DNA of 64,000 nt, taken from contig CALHUI010000015.1 in the NCBI GenBank assembly GCA_938039675.1, positions 124,001-188,000 of the forward strand. The letters run 5' to 3'. This DNA is from an uncultured Cytophagales bacterium. Lineage in GTDB: Bacteria > Bacteroidota > Bacteroidia > Cytophagales > Thermoflexibacteraceae. How positions within the stretch are numbered: the first letter of the stretch is position 1; each line of letters begins with the position of its first letter. The notes below the pieces were generated by a model, which saw only the letters and a program-made list of their open reading frames with translations, did no database searches and was not told the DNA's origin. Shown piece by piece: positions 42,152 to 51,418 of this stretch. A program made the translations under genes and the position numbers.

Positions 42152-43669
42152 ATGGTGTCTGACAGTTTAAATTACAAAAGCGAACAATCAATGATTGACC
42201 TGAAAAAGCCATCGGTAGCGACGGTATCGAACACTACTACGGCGAACAAACAGCAGGACCACATAACAGCATGGCAACAGTGCCTATCGCTGATTATTCC
42301 TGCCGTTGGCGAGCAGGCATTTCAAACATGGTTTCAACCCATTGTCCCCATTCAACTGACCGACAATGTGCTTGTCATACAGGTGCCCAACCATTTTTTC
42401 TATGAATGGCTTGAAGAACACTACGTGCATGTCTTGAAACGTGCTATTGTGCAGATTTTGGGGCTGCAAGGCAAGTTAGAGTATTCTATTGTGGTAGACC
42501 AAAACAATGGTAAGCAACCCTATACCCTAAACATTCCTCAAAATATACAGACACCGCCTGCGCAGCGCCCTTTGCGCAACTCAATGGGGCAGGGGGTAGT
42601 TGTTTCAGGCGGGGGCAAAGAACTATTTGACTCAAATCTTAACCCGCGTTATACTTTTTCCAATTTCATAGAAGGCGAGTGCAATCGCTTGGCACGTGCC
42701 GCCGGTATGTCTGTTGCCAGCAAACCCGGATTTACCTCGTTCAACCCGTTTTTGGTGTATTCGGGTGTCGGTTTGGGCAAAACCCACCTGATTCAGGCAA
42801 TCGGCAACGAAATTCAGCGCATTCATCCGCGCCATCAAATATTGTACATCACGTCGGAAGATTTTATCACCCAATTTGTTGATGCCCTAAAATTGGGGGA
42901 GATGCGCCGTTTTGTCGGACAGTTTCAAAAAGCCGATACACTGATTATTGACGATGTGCAGTTTTTTGCAGGCAAAGACAAAAGTCAGGAGCAGTTCTTC
43001 CATATTTTCAATCATTTGCATCAGAACGGCAAGCAGATTATCATGTCCAGCGACTGCGCACCCAAAGACATCAAAGGGCTGATGGAGCGCCTGTTGTCAC
43101 GCTTTAAGTGGGGCGCAACCATAGACTTGCAAGTACCTGATTATCAAACCCGTACTGCTATTGTGCAAACTAAGCTCAACGCACAAGGAATTCAGGTGTC
43201 CGATGATGTGGCGGACTTTTTGGCGCAACACGTTACAGACAATATTCGCACTTTGGAAAGTGTGGCAACTACTCTTGCGCTGCATTATACCATCGGCAAG
43301 TCGGCGCTTACACTGGAACTTGCCAAAAAGGTTGTATCTAAACTGTGCAATACTGCGGAGGAATTGAGCGAAAAGCGCTTCAGCGTAGTGCAAATCCAGC
43401 AGATGGTTGCCGAGCATTACTACCTCAAAGTGAGCGACCTATGTTCTTCATCGCGCAAGCCGGAGTTGGCAGTTCCCCGACAAATAGCCATGTATTTGTG
43501 TGCGCAATTCAGTGATGTTTCCAATAAATTAATTGCTTCCCAGTTCGGTGGCAAAGACCAAAGCACTATTTCACACGCATGTAAAGCGGTTGATAAGAAG
43601 ATGCAAAAAGATGAAACCTATCGGAAACTCATTGGTGCGCTGAAAGCAAAACTTAGCAACCTGCGCTAA
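42152..43669 (+). CDS. dnaA: Chromosomal replication initiator DnaA
   Basis: Binds and opens the replication origin; 505 residues from the chosen ATG. Domain I (about 38-110) has ITAWQQCLSLIIP and WFQPIVPIQL; domain II is a Pro/Gln linker; AAA+ domain III has Walker A GVGLGKTH (205-212) and Walker B LIIDDVQFF (264-272), plus RLLSRFKWG and the arginine-finger region; domain IV ends with the DnaA signature QFGGKDQSTISHACKAVDKK. Starts upstream at TTG 42128 or downstream at ATG 42191 are possible. A near -7 box (TACTTTTTG at 42131) argues against 42128. The gene is preceded by a palindrome array. Confidence 0.95.
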   Translation: MVSDSLNYKSEQSMIDLKKPSVATVSNTTTANKQQDHITAWQQCLSLIIPAVGEQAFQTWFQPIVPIQLTDNVLVIQVPNHFFYEWLEEHYVHVLKRAIVQILGLQGKLEYSIVVDQNNGKQPYTLNIPQNIQTPPAQRPLRNSMGQGVVVSGGGKELFDSNLNPRYTFSNFIEGECNRLARAAGMSVASKPGFTSFNPFLVYSGVGLGKTHLIQAIGNEIQRIHPRHQILYITSEDFITQFVDALKLGEMRRFVGQFQKADTLIIDDVQFFAGKDKSQEQFFHIFNHLHQNGKQIIMSSDCAPKDIKGLMERLLSRFKWGATIDLQVPDYQTRTAIVQTKLNAQGIQVSDDVADFLAQHVTDNIRTLESVATTLALHYTIGKSALTLELAKKVVSKLCNTAEELSEKRFSVVQIQQMVAEHYYLKVSDLCSSSRKPELAVPRQIAMYLCAQFSDVSNKLIASQFGGKDQSTISHACKAVDKKMQKDETYRKLIGALKAKLSNLR

Positions 43670-43674
43670 TTTTG
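43667..43674 (+). promoter_or_regulatory. -7 box overlapping the dnaA stop
   Basis: TAATTTTG matches TAnnTTTG. It begins within the dnaA stop codon and ends 3 nt before the ATG of the glycosyltransferase gene. No -33 element is evident, so co-transcription with dnaA is equally possible. Confidence 0.3.
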
Positions 43675-43677
43675 CCC

Positions 43678-44829
43678 ATGCAAATATTGATAGTAGGGCC
43701 GGCACACCCACTTCGGGGAGGAATTGCTGCATTAAATGAGCGTTTGGCAGCAGCATTGCAAAGTGAAGGGCATACCGTAGAAATACTGAGTTTTGCTTAT
43801 CAGTATCCCGACTTTTTGTTTCCCGGTACTTCGCAGTTTAGCAATGACGAACCACCTGCAAATTTGCACATTCACACAGAGCTACATTCGCTGCATCCGC
43901 TCAACTGGTGGCGGATAGGTAAAAAATATGCCGCTCAAAAATACGATTTAGCCGTTTTTCGCTTCTGGCTGCCCCTAATGGCACCTTGTCTGGGTACTGT
44001 GGCGCATATTTTACGCCGTTCAGGTGTGCCTGTTATTGCCATTACGGATAATATCATCCCGCATGAAAAAAGGATGGGCGATGCCGCGCTGACCCGTTAC
44101 TTTCTGCAAGCCTGCGATGCTTTTCTGGTCATGTCCAAATCGGTCATGGACGACTTGCGGCGTTTTGAACCTGTCAAACCTGCCATATATGCCCCGCATC
44201 CTTTGTATGATTCCTACGGTGAAGCCATTGATAAGCAGCAAGCACGTCGGCAACTTGGTTTACAGGCAGATGCGCATTATGTGCTTTTTTTCGGACTAAT
44301 CAGGGCGTACAAAGGGCTGGATATTCTGCTGGCTGCTATGGCAGACCGACGACTGCAAGCACGCAACGTTCAGTTAATCATTGCAGGCGAACCCTACGAA
44401 GATTTGGCGAAGTACCAACAGCAAATTGCACAATTGCAGTTAGAAAGTCGAGTGCGTACTCATTGGCATTTTGTACCACAGGAAGAAGTTGCCGCTTATT
44501 TTTGTGCTGCCGATATCGTGGCACAACCATACAAGACTGCTACCCAGAGCGGAGTAACCCAGATTGCCTATCACTTCAATCGCCCCATATTGGTAACAGA
44601 TGTGGGCGGGCTTTCAGAGATTGTTCCTCATGGCAAAGTGGGTTATGTAACTGCCATAAGCCCGCAAGCTGTTGCTGACGCCCTTGTTGATTTTTATGAC
44701 AACATGCGCGAACAACAGTTTGTAGAAAACATTGCGGAGGAGAAGAAAAAATACGAGTGGCCTTATTTTACAGCACAACTGCTTGGCTTATTGTCTGCTC
44801 AAAAAATTGATGAGCGCCTCGATAGTTAA
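43678..44829 (+). CDS. Glycosyltransferase family 4-type protein
   Basis: GT-B fold retaining glycosyltransferase of 383 residues. The N-terminal domain opens with [24 protein letters not shown], the glycine-rich acceptor-side loop. The C-terminal Rossmann domain has [20 protein letters not shown] near 205, [11 protein letters not shown] near 240, [20 protein letters not shown] near 270 and the nucleotide-sugar EX7E-like region [26 protein letters not shown] near 297. The sugar donor is unknown. The gene directly follows dnaA, and its last 42 bases overlap the end of hisS on the other strand. Confidence 0.85.
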   Translation: MQILIVGPAHPLRGGIAALNERLAAALQSEGHTVEILSFAYQYPDFLFPGTSQFSNDEPPANLHIHTELHSLHPLNWWRIGKKYAAQKYDLAVFRFWLPLMAPCLGTVAHILRRSGVPVIAITDNIIPHEKRMGDAALTRYFLQACDAFLVMSKSVMDDLRRFEPVKPAIYAPHPLYDSYGEAIDKQQARRQLGLQADAHYVLFFGLIRAYKGLDILLAAMADRRLQARNVQLIIAGEPYEDLAKYQQQIAQLQLESRVRTHWHFVPQEEVAAYFCAADIVAQPYKTATQSGVTQIAYHFNRPILVTDVGGLSEIVPHGKVGYVTAISPQAVADALVDFYDNMREQQFVENIAEEKKKYEWPYFTAQLLGLLSAQKIDERLDS

Positions 44830-46128
44830 TTTTTGTTGCTCGCCGCTTTGCAGATTTTTAACAGTTAGTACTCCCGTAGCCATCTCATCAGAACCTACAA
44901 TGGCTACATGATTGATTTTCTTGCGGTCTGCATACTCCAACTGCTTCTTCATTTTAACCGGCTCGGGATATACTTCGGCATTAATGCCTGCCTGACGTAC
45001 CTTTTGCAGCAGCGGCATAGCAAAAAACTGTGCATCTTTATCAAAACAAGCAAACAGCAATTGCACGCCTGCGCCACTGCTGTCGGGGAAAAGTTGCAGC
45101 TCTTCCAACACGTCGTAAATACGTTCTGCACCGAAAGAGATACCAACCCCCGACATACCCGACATACCAAAGCTGCCTGTCAGGTTGTCATATCGGCCAC
45201 CGCCGCCAATACTTCCCATTTGCACGCCCAGTGCCTGCACCTCAAAAATGCAGCCTGTATAATAATTAAGTCCACGTGCAAGCGTTACGTCCACCACCAA
45301 TTCATTTTTTAAGGGTGTTTTTGCAAGAAAAGCCTGTACCTCTCTGATTTCTTCAATACCCTTTTTCCCTGCCTCACTGTGTTGCATGAATGTTTCCAAC
45401 TCGGTAAAAGATACTTTCAGGTACTGCATAATTTGTCGAATACCTTGTTCAGAAACTTCGCGCGCCTGTAATTCTTTTTGTACACCCTCTTCTCCAATTT
45501 TATCTAATTTGTCAATAGCAACCGTAATGTCGGTCATTTTGTCCGGCTGGCCAATTACTTCTGCAAGCCCTTGTAAAATTTTGCGGTTGTTCATTTTAAT
45601 ACGTACCGGAAGCTGCAAGGCAGTAAATACCTCGTCGTAGATAAGTAATAATTCTGCCTCATAAAGTAAAGATTCTGAACCGATTACATCAGCATCGCAC
45701 TGATAAAACTCCCGATAGCGTCCTTTTTGGGGGCGGTCGGCACGCCATACCGGTTGAATTTGATAGCGTTTAAAAGGAAAAACAATATCGTTGCGATGCA
45801 TGACCACATAGCGGGCAAAGGGAATGGTCAGGTCATAGCGCAAACCTTTCTCACTGATTTTGGGTGTTACCTTCTTATAATCAGTCTCATTGCGGTCTAA
45901 ATCTTTAAGAAAATCGCCCGAATTGAGGACTTTAAAAAGCAATTGGTCGCCTTCCTCTCCGTATTTACCGGTTAGCGTGCTAAGGTTTTCCATTACAGGC
46001 GTTTCAATGGGGGCAAACCCGAATCGGGAAAAAGTACGCTTAATTGTATCAAAGATATAGTTTCTTTTCAGGAGAACTTCCGGTGTAAAATCGCGTGTTC
46101 CTTTGGGGATACCCGGCTTTTGGCTCAT
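44788..46128 (-). CDS. hisS: Histidine--tRNA ligase
   Basis: Class II aminoacyl-tRNA synthetase of 446 residues. Class motifs: KGTRDFTPE at the start, motif 1 region [24 protein letters not shown] near 37, motif 2 [15 protein letters not shown] near 136, and the HisRS-specific [14 protein letters not shown] near 284 and [14 protein letters not shown] near 310. A C-terminal anticodon-binding domain (about 350-446) has [26 protein letters not shown]. The end overlaps the convergent glycosyltransferase gene by 42 bases. The acidic-protein gene lies upstream, separated by a terminator. Confidence 0.96.
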   Translation of the reverse strand: MSQKPGIPKGTRDFTPEVLLKRNYIFDTIKRTFSRFGFAPIETPVMENLSTLTGKYGEEGDQLLFKVLNSGDFLKDLDRNETDYKKVTPKISEKGLRYDLTIPFARYVVMHRNDIVFPFKRYQIQPVWRADRPQKGRYREFYQCDADVIGSESLLYEAELLLIYDEVFTALQLPVRIKMNNRKILQGLAEVIGQPDKMTDITVAIDKLDKIGEEGVQKELQAREVSEQGIRQIMQYLKVSFTELETFMQHSEAGKKGIEEIREVQAFLAKTPLKNELVVDVTLARGLNYYTGCIFEVQALGVQMGSIGGGGRYDNLTGSFGMSGMSGVGISFGAERIYDVLEELQLFPDSSGAGVQLLFACFDKDAQFFAMPLLQKVRQAGINAEVYPEPVKMKKQLEYADRKKINHVAIVGSDEMATGVLTVKNLQSGEQQKLTIEALINFLSRQ

Positions 46129-46162
46129 TGTGAATAAGTTTTGCTAATCATTGGAATAAAAG

Positions 46163-46194
46163 AGAGTTTCAAGCTTAACAAAGCCTGAAACTCT
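46163..46194 (-). terminator. Terminator after the acidic-protein gene
   Basis: AGAGTTTCAAGC at 46163-46174 pairs with GCCTGAAACTCT at 46183-46194 (11 of 12). On the minus strand a T-rich stretch (CTTTTATT) follows. It separates the acidic-protein gene from hisS. Confidence 0.65.
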
Positions 46195-46226
46195 TGTAAA
46201 AAGAATTTTATCAGCAGAGAAGATTA

Positions 46227-46634
46227 TTAAAACTTGTCGTCCCAACCGCCTGCACCAAAGTCGTCTTCGAAGTCCTCCTCGTCAAAGTCTTCTTCCAAAT
46301 CAAAGTCTTCCTCATAGAAATCTTCTTCTATGTCCTCGTCGTCAAAGTCATCCTCATCGTAGTCGTCTTCAAAATCATCGTCAAAATCATCATCTTCGAA
46401 GTCGTCGTCTTCAAAATCATCGTCTTCATCCTCATCGGCTGAGCGTTTGGCGGCAGAAATGTTATAAATATCTGTCATCTCATCCGCCCAAGGAAACGAC
46501 AGTACATGTAGCTGATCAACCAGTAATAAGTTGATGTTCTCAAGCGTTGAGGCAGTCAATATAAGCCTGTCAGCAGCTATGTTTTTTATTGCTTCAGCAG
46601 CTACCGATTCGGTTTCCAATCCGTTGAATTCCAT
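46227..46634 (-). CDS. Protein with an extreme acidic Asp/Glu repeat tail
   Basis: A 135-residue protein. The first 65 residues are an ordinary helical segment (LETESVAAEAIKNIAADRLIL and LLVDQLHVLSFPWADEMTD). From about residue 70 to the end it is almost all Asp and Glu with regularly spaced Phe or Tyr (repeats of the type DDDFEDDDFE, EEDFDLEEDF), ending GAGGWDDKF. The coding sequence is a matching imperfect tandem repeat of 9-15 bases. Such tails can mimic DNA or bind basic proteins or cations; the function here is unknown. It has its own -7 box and terminator. Confidence 0.75.
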   Translation of the reverse strand: MEFNGLETESVAAEAIKNIAADRLILTASTLENINLLLVDQLHVLSFPWADEMTDIYNISAAKRSADEDEDDDFEDDDFEDDDFDDDFEDDYDEDDFDDEDIEEDFYEEDFDLEEDFDEEDFEDDFGAGGWDDKF

Positions 46635-46701
46635 TGTGTTATAACGTTGAATAGTTGTAGAGTTGTTTCTTGTAATTGCAGTTAAACGATTTTTGAGTGG
46701 T

Positions 46702-46709
46702 CAAAAGTA
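46702..46709 (-). promoter_or_regulatory. -7 box of the acidic-protein gene
   Basis: On the minus strand TACTTTTG matches TAnnTTTG, 67 nt before the ATG. No convincing -33 TTG at normal spacing. Confidence 0.4.
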
Positions 46710-46753
46710 CTAAACTTTTAACTGAAATATAAAAAAACCATTTGAGGAAAATT

Positions 46754-47173
46754 TTACTCAATCAAGGCATCATACACCTGAATGCGCATCCATTTTGCCT
46801 TGTGCTTATCCACAAAGTCCTGATGGATAGGGTCTATCTGGTACAGGTCGTGCCCGATTGCATCATTAAAATAGAACACCATCATATAACTGTATGTGTT
46901 ATCAACCACATCGCGCTTAGTGCCGGCCGGTTTGCCGATTTCCATAGAGCGCACGGTTTTAATTTTTTTCAATTCCCTCATAGCCTTTTCAAAATCTTTG
47001 ATATCCCGACGGTCTAAATCAGGTTTTAACCACACACATACAATGTGAATAAACTTAGCCTTGGCCTTTGGGGCAGTACTTAGCGGGGTTGCAGAAGGTT
47101 GAACAGCCATTCTGGCATCAGATGAACTGACCGCCGCCCATAGCAAAAGAGACACGAGAAGCCGAATTTTCAT
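46754..47173 (-). CDS. Exported Dabb (stress-responsive A/B barrel) domain protein
   Basis: A 139-residue protein with a signal peptide (about 1-20) and a low-complexity Pro/Ala linker, then a dimeric alpha-beta barrel (Dabb) domain: KFIHIVCVWLKPDLDRRDIK near 40, IKTVRSMEIGKPAGTKRDVVDNTYSYMMVFYF near 71 and HQDFVDKHKAKWMRIQVYDAL at the end. Exported Dabb proteins are common in Bacteroidota, of unknown substrate. It diverges from the 347-residue exported protein gene. Confidence 0.8.
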   Translation of the reverse strand: MKIRLLVSLLLWAAVSSSDARMAVQPSATPLSTAPKAKAKFIHIVCVWLKPDLDRRDIKDFEKAMRELKKIKTVRSMEIGKPAGTKRDVVDNTYSYMMVFYFNDAIGHDLYQIDPIHQDFVDKHKAKWMRIQVYDALIE

Positions 47174-47185
47174 ATCTTAGTGCGT

Positions 47186-47193
47186 TAATTTTG
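47186..47193 (+). promoter_or_regulatory. -7 box of the exported-protein gene
   Basis: TAATTTTG matches TAnnTTTG, 27 nt before the ATG at 47221. Confidence 0.4.
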
Positions 47194-47220
47194 ATTCCGT
47201 AAAATACAAAACTTTTCAAA

Positions 47221-48264
47221 ATGAAACCTAATCCGGTTATCTACAGCCTACTGCCTGCTGCCTGCTGTTACCTGCTATCAAGCACTGTATGGGCACAACT
47301 CTCCGGTACTATTGCTTATCAAGCATATGAATACGCATATGAATTGAAAGACAGTAAACCGAAAGGTACATATGTCTTGCAAATCAATACAGTTCCGCCA
47401 CAACCCGACAACCGACCAGTTTATCAGAGTCTTGTCAATATTTCAGGAGAAGCAGCTGCTAATAAAAAATTGGTTATCAGAGTTTTACGTGCTTCTATTG
47501 AAAAAGGTAAATGGGTGCTTAATCGCGAAAGTGTGCTGGAAACCACCTTTGACTATGCGCAAAAAAAAGTACTCCGTTCTTCCAAAGGTTCTTTTGCGCA
47601 GTTTCGCACGCAGGAATATGCCGAGGTGGTTGCCAACAATGTTATCCCTCAATCCATTGATATAGCCACAGCCGTGCGCTATGTGATGGAGGATTTGATT
47701 GTAAACTACAATCAAATTTTTGCACCGCATGTTATTACGGCCGACCCTGTGGAAATAATTAAACAAAAGGATAAAAAACTGACCATTCTGCCTCAATTAG
47801 CCGTTTTCCCGACTACACTCAACATCAGCGAAGGAAATGTCAATTACAAAATAAATATCGGAGCAATTAACACGGCCAATCGCCGACAAGACGTGCAAAT
47901 AAAAATTGTTGAACAAAACGAGGCCGATGATGCTGGCAGCACTTCTACGCTATTTACCTCTTATCTGATTATTGATGATAAAGTAGGCAATGGTGCAGAT
48001 TGGATTGTCCGAATCTATTTTGCCGAAAAAACCAACAGTTTTACGTGGCAGCCATATCCATCTCAGTTTCTGGAATGTAAATTCTATGCTTCCAAAGGTA
48101 TTATGACATACACACCCGGAGCGCGTCTGCTGCCGTTTCAGGAAAATCAGCCCCCCCGAGCCCAAGTCATTGAAGGTACTGACGGACAAATTACAAAGGA
48201 GGAACTGCTAAAAATCGCCATTAGTCATTTCATCAAACACTACTCTAAACTTTTCAGACAGTAA
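47221..48264 (+). CDS. Exported protein of unknown function
   Basis: A 347-residue protein with a signal peptide of about 25 residues (YSLLPAACCYLLSSTVWAQ). The remainder is beta-rich with two parts, one around residues 30-150 and one around 200-330 (LNISEGNVNYKINIGAINT, DWIVRIYFAEKTNSFTWQP). No family is recognised. The DNA of the signal region carries a short CTGCCTGCTG repeat. The last base of its stop codon is the first base of the nhaA start, so the two genes are coupled. Confidence 0.6.
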   Translation: MKPNPVIYSLLPAACCYLLSSTVWAQLSGTIAYQAYEYAYELKDSKPKGTYVLQINTVPPQPDNRPVYQSLVNISGEAAANKKLVIRVLRASIEKGKWVLNRESVLETTFDYAQKKVLRSSKGSFAQFRTQEYAEVVANNVIPQSIDIATAVRYVMEDLIVNYNQIFAPHVITADPVEIIKQKDKKLTILPQLAVFPTTLNISEGNVNYKINIGAINTANRRQDVQIKIVEQNEADDAGSTSTLFTSYLIIDDKVGNGADWIVRIYFAEKTNSFTWQPYPSQFLECKFYASKGIMTYTPGARLLPFQENQPPRAQVIEGTDGQITKEELLKIAISHFIKHYSKLFRQ

Positions 48265-49595
48265 TGGTTAAAGGAAATAAAATCGCACTCATCCTGATAC
48301 GCCCGATTAATAAGTTTATCCGCAATGAGTCAAGTGCAGGTATCATATTGTTTATCAGCGCATTAATTGCGATGATTTGGGCTAATTCGGCATGGAAAGA
48401 CGCTTATCATCACTTGTGGGAAACCCCGTTAGGCATCTCATTTGGCGGCTTTGAGGTGAATAAAACGCTACATCACTGGATAAACGATGGGCTAATGGCT
48501 GTTTTCTTTTTTGTAATCGGACTTGAACTGAAACGGGAGGTAGTAGGTGGAGAGCTTTCCAATCTGAAAAACGCCATTTTGCCCATAATGGCAGGTATGG
48601 GCGGCATGATTATTCCGGCCCTGATTTTTGTTATGCTGAATAACGACCCTTCGGCAACGGCAGGGTGGGGGATTCCGATGGCAACCGATATTGCTTTTGC
48701 GTTGGGTATCATGTCCTTGCTGGGCAATCGCGTACCCATTGCACTGAAAGTATTTCTGACAGCCCTCGCCATAGCCGATGACCTTGGGGCAGTGTTGGTT
48801 ATTGCCTTTTTTTATACTTCAAAAATAGATTTTCTGAGCCTGATGACAGGCATAGGTTTCTTGGCACTTTTAGTAATTGCCAATGTAATGGGTGTGCGCA
48901 AAACACTGATTTACGGCTTGCTTGGCATCGGCGGGCTTTGGATGGCGTTTTTATTATCGGGCGTTCATGCTACCATTGCGGGAGTATTAGCAGCATTGGC
49001 CATTCCGGCATCCGTTAAAGTAGATGAAGAAGAGTTTAGCCAAGGGATGGAAGAATTGCTGGAAAAGTTTCGCGCGGCTGACCCGAATAATAACCCTTTG
49101 CTAACCGCAGAGCAGTTGCACATTCTGGAAGCTATGAAGCAAACATGTGCGGCAGCTGAAACTCCTCTGCAAAAACTGGAACATAACATGCATGGGCTTG
49201 TTGCCTATGTGGTCATGCCTGTTTTCGCACTTGCTAATGCAGGTATCGAATTAAGCGGCAATTGGTGGCAAGAACTCTTTACACCGCTTACTTTGGCTGT
49301 AACAGTAGGCCTTATTGGCGGTAAATTTATCGGCATTATGCTTTCAAGCAGCCTGCTTATTAAATTGGGGTGGGCAGAGTTGCCTCAGCAAACCACATGG
49401 AAACAAATGACAGGAGTAGCATTTTTGGCCGGCATCGGCTTTACTATGTCATTATTTATCACCGAGCTTGCTTACAACGATATTGAACTGATTAAAAAAG
49501 CAAAGTTAGGAGTGCTTTTTGCCTCATTAGTAAGCGGAGCTATGGGCTACATTATTTTAAGAAACGCCGCTTCTTCTACTGATGGCACAAAATAA
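48264..49595 (+). CDS. nhaA: Na+/H+ antiporter NhaA
   Basis: Inner-membrane antiporter exporting Na+ in exchange for protons, for salt and pH homeostasis. The 443-residue protein has about 12 transmembrane helices. Family marks: NESSAGIILFISALIAMIWAN near 21, LMAVFFFVIGLELKRE near 77, MATDIAFALGIM near 139, the essential Asp172-Asp173 pair in AIADDLGAVLVIA, and MTGVAFLAGIGFTMSLFI near 388. A hydrophilic loop of about 50 residues (EEEFSQGMEELLEKF and on) interrupts the C-terminal half and is longer than in E. coli NhaA. It starts in the stop of the upstream exported-protein gene. Confidence 0.93.
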   Translation: MVKGNKIALILIRPINKFIRNESSAGIILFISALIAMIWANSAWKDAYHHLWETPLGISFGGFEVNKTLHHWINDGLMAVFFFVIGLELKREVVGGELSNLKNAILPIMAGMGGMIIPALIFVMLNNDPSATAGWGIPMATDIAFALGIMSLLGNRVPIALKVFLTALAIADDLGAVLVIAFFYTSKIDFLSLMTGIGFLALLVIANVMGVRKTLIYGLLGIGGLWMAFLLSGVHATIAGVLAALAIPASVKVDEEEFSQGMEELLEKFRAADPNNNPLLTAEQLHILEAMKQTCAAAETPLQKLEHNMHGLVAYVVMPVFALANAGIELSGNWWQELFTPLTLAVTVGLIGGKFIGIMLSSSLLIKLGWAELPQQTTWKQMTGVAFLAGIGFTMSLFITELAYNDIELIKKAKLGVLFASLVSGAMGYIILRNAASSTDGTK

Positions 49596-49923
49596 TTTTG
49601 AAGGTTGTACCGTTTCCTAATTCGCTGTCAACAGAGATTTCTCCGCCGTTTTTCTCAATAAAATCTTTACAAAGCAATAAACCAAGGCCGGTGCCCTGCT
49701 CGCCGGCCGTCCCTTTGGCAGAGCGAATACTGGGGGAGAATAACTGCTCTTTAACCTTATCTTCGATACCTGCTCCTTTGTCTTTTACGGCAATTTCAAC
49801 TCTATTGTTGGGAAGAGTAACAGCTTCTATAAGCACTTCACTGCGCGGATAAGAGAACTTAATCGCGTTGTTAAGCAAATTGCGAAGCACAAATCGCAAA
49901 TGATTTTTATCAGCTTTGGCCAA
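49576..49923 (-). pseudogene. Truncated histidine kinase, ATPase domain only
   Basis: The 115 residues are only a HATPase_c domain: N-box LRFVLRNLLNNAIKFSYP, G1-box DKGAGIEDKV and G2-box GTGLGLLLCKDFIEKNGGEI, ending GNGTTFKIIL. The histidine phosphoacceptor and sensor parts are missing. The frame begins at TTG directly after an in-frame TAA, in the middle of the family's conserved stretch before the N-box, so the 5' part has been lost. The upstream 190 bases are very AT-rich. The end overlaps nhaA by 20 bases. A free ATPase fragment could in principle act as an inhibitor, but decay is more likely. Confidence 0.75.
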
Positions 49924-50156
49924 GGCTTTTTAGTATAAAAGATGATATTAAAAAATGTACTATAATAATAATTATGTTAAATAATAGTTATTGATAATGC
50001 CTATATTTGTCGCTTGTCTGCTCAAATTTCGCTCTGTTACACTTGCAGTCTTATGTTGTTGTTACATAAGCGTCTAACTATTTGAAATCCATTGGATTAT
50101 TATTTAAGGCGTAAAATTTGTTGCAACTAATAATAAATATTCAACAAGTTATTATC
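49924..50156. other. AT-rich region before the OmpA/PD40 gene
   Basis: No gene is seen. It is strongly AT-rich between about 49930 and 49990 and may hold the scar of the lost kinase part. TATATTTG at 50002-50009 is a good -7 box and would give the next gene a leader of about 140 nt. Confidence 0.4.
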
Positions 50157-51413
50157 ATGAAATTTACTAAAATATTCGGCGTAATGCTGCTTTACACTAC
50201 TTTAGCAAGTCAGGCACAAATTCGTCAGCTGAAAATAGCCAACTCGGGAGAACCTTTGGCTGCATCTGAGTTGGCTGTAAGTCCTGATGGTAAATATTTG
50301 ATTTTCAAGCGAATAGACCGTCAATGGGAAACACAGCCTGTATTGTTTCGCACTGAGTTGTTATCGGACTCTACTTGCCGCGAACCCGAGTTGATGCCTG
50401 TCTTCTCGCAGAAAGATAAAAAAGGCAAATACCTGTTTCGTGCCGGTACGCCGTTTATTTCTTATGATGGCAAGCAAATTTATTACGAATATGATCCTAA
50501 AAGCGATGAAGCTCCAAGCCGCGATAAAGGTATCTGGGTATATGATATAGCGAATAACAAGCATACGGAGGTGATTAAAAACGATTTAGTAGCCTCCCCC
50601 TCCGTTAGTCCTGACGGCAAAACATTGTACTTCGAAAATAACGGTAAAATTTTTATGGCAAAAAAAGATGCAAAAGGCGCATGGGGGAAACCTTCCCCGC
50701 TGCCTTACCCTATTAATCCCGAAAATCCTAATGAAATGAATGTCTTTCCAAAAATTCTTGACGATGGAAAAACGCTGCTTTTTTCAAGCAATCGCTCGGG
50801 GGGTGTAGGTGGTTGGGATTTATATGCGGCAAACTTGCAACCCAACGGTAAGTGGACATTTCCTGTCAATTTAGATTCGCTGAATTCTACTGCGGATGAG
50901 AGTTGGAGTAGCATTTCTAAAAATAAAACACTCTATTTTGTTCGTTGGCGAAGGCTTGGCGACGGAAAACTCAATCAGAGTGAGGTTTTTACTACGAAAT
51001 TGCCTGTAAAAATGGATTTTAGTGGGTTAAGTATTTATAATGGCAAAATTTACGACAATATTACCGGAGAACCTTTTCAATTAGGCGAACTTACGTTTGC
51101 CAGTGGTTCCGCAGAGCTTGACCCCGCTGCAAAAAAAGGTTTAGAAAAATTAGCCCGCTTACTTATATCCAAACCCAAGTTGATGCTTGAAATTGGTGCA
51201 CACACCGACGACCAAGGAAATGATGATATGAATTTGCAACTTTCCCAGCAAAGAGCGGAAAGCGTAGTAACTTATTTGTTAGATATGGGAGTATCTTCTA
51301 AGCAACTGAAAGCCAAGGGATACGGCGAGTTTTCTCCCAAAGTGCCCAACACCAATGAGGCCAATCGGAAGAAAAATCGCCGTGTAGAATTTCAATTGAT
51401 TGCCGCTGAATAG
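50157..51413 (+). CDS. OmpA-family protein with PD40 propeller repeats
   Basis: A 418-residue exported protein: signal peptide (about 1-20, ending SQAQ), a PD40/WD40-type propeller (about 35-300, repeats such as LAVSPDGKYLIFKR, PSVSPDGKTLYFEN and PKILDDGKTLLFSSNRSGG), and a C-terminal OmpA domain (about 305-418) with LTFASGSAELDPAAKKGLEKLARLL, LEIGAHTDDQGNDDMNLQLS and NRKKNRRVEFQL. It probably links the outer membrane to peptidoglycan. Compared with the 676-residue PorE-like protein it lacks a lipobox, TPR and regulatory domain. I start at MKFTKIFG; 13 codons upstream in frame do not look like a signal. Confidence 0.85.
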   Translation: MKFTKIFGVMLLYTTLASQAQIRQLKIANSGEPLAASELAVSPDGKYLIFKRIDRQWETQPVLFRTELLSDSTCREPELMPVFSQKDKKGKYLFRAGTPFISYDGKQIYYEYDPKSDEAPSRDKGIWVYDIANNKHTEVIKNDLVASPSVSPDGKTLYFENNGKIFMAKKDAKGAWGKPSPLPYPINPENPNEMNVFPKILDDGKTLLFSSNRSGGVGGWDLYAANLQPNGKWTFPVNLDSLNSTADESWSSISKNKTLYFVRWRRLGDGKLNQSEVFTTKLPVKMDFSGLSIYNGKIYDNITGEPFQLGELTFASGSAELDPAAKKGLEKLARLLISKPKLMLEIGAHTDDQGNDDMNLQLSQQRAESVVTYLLDMGVSSKQLKAKGYGEFSPKVPNTNEANRKKNRRVEFQLIAAE

Positions 51414-51418
51414 ACCTT

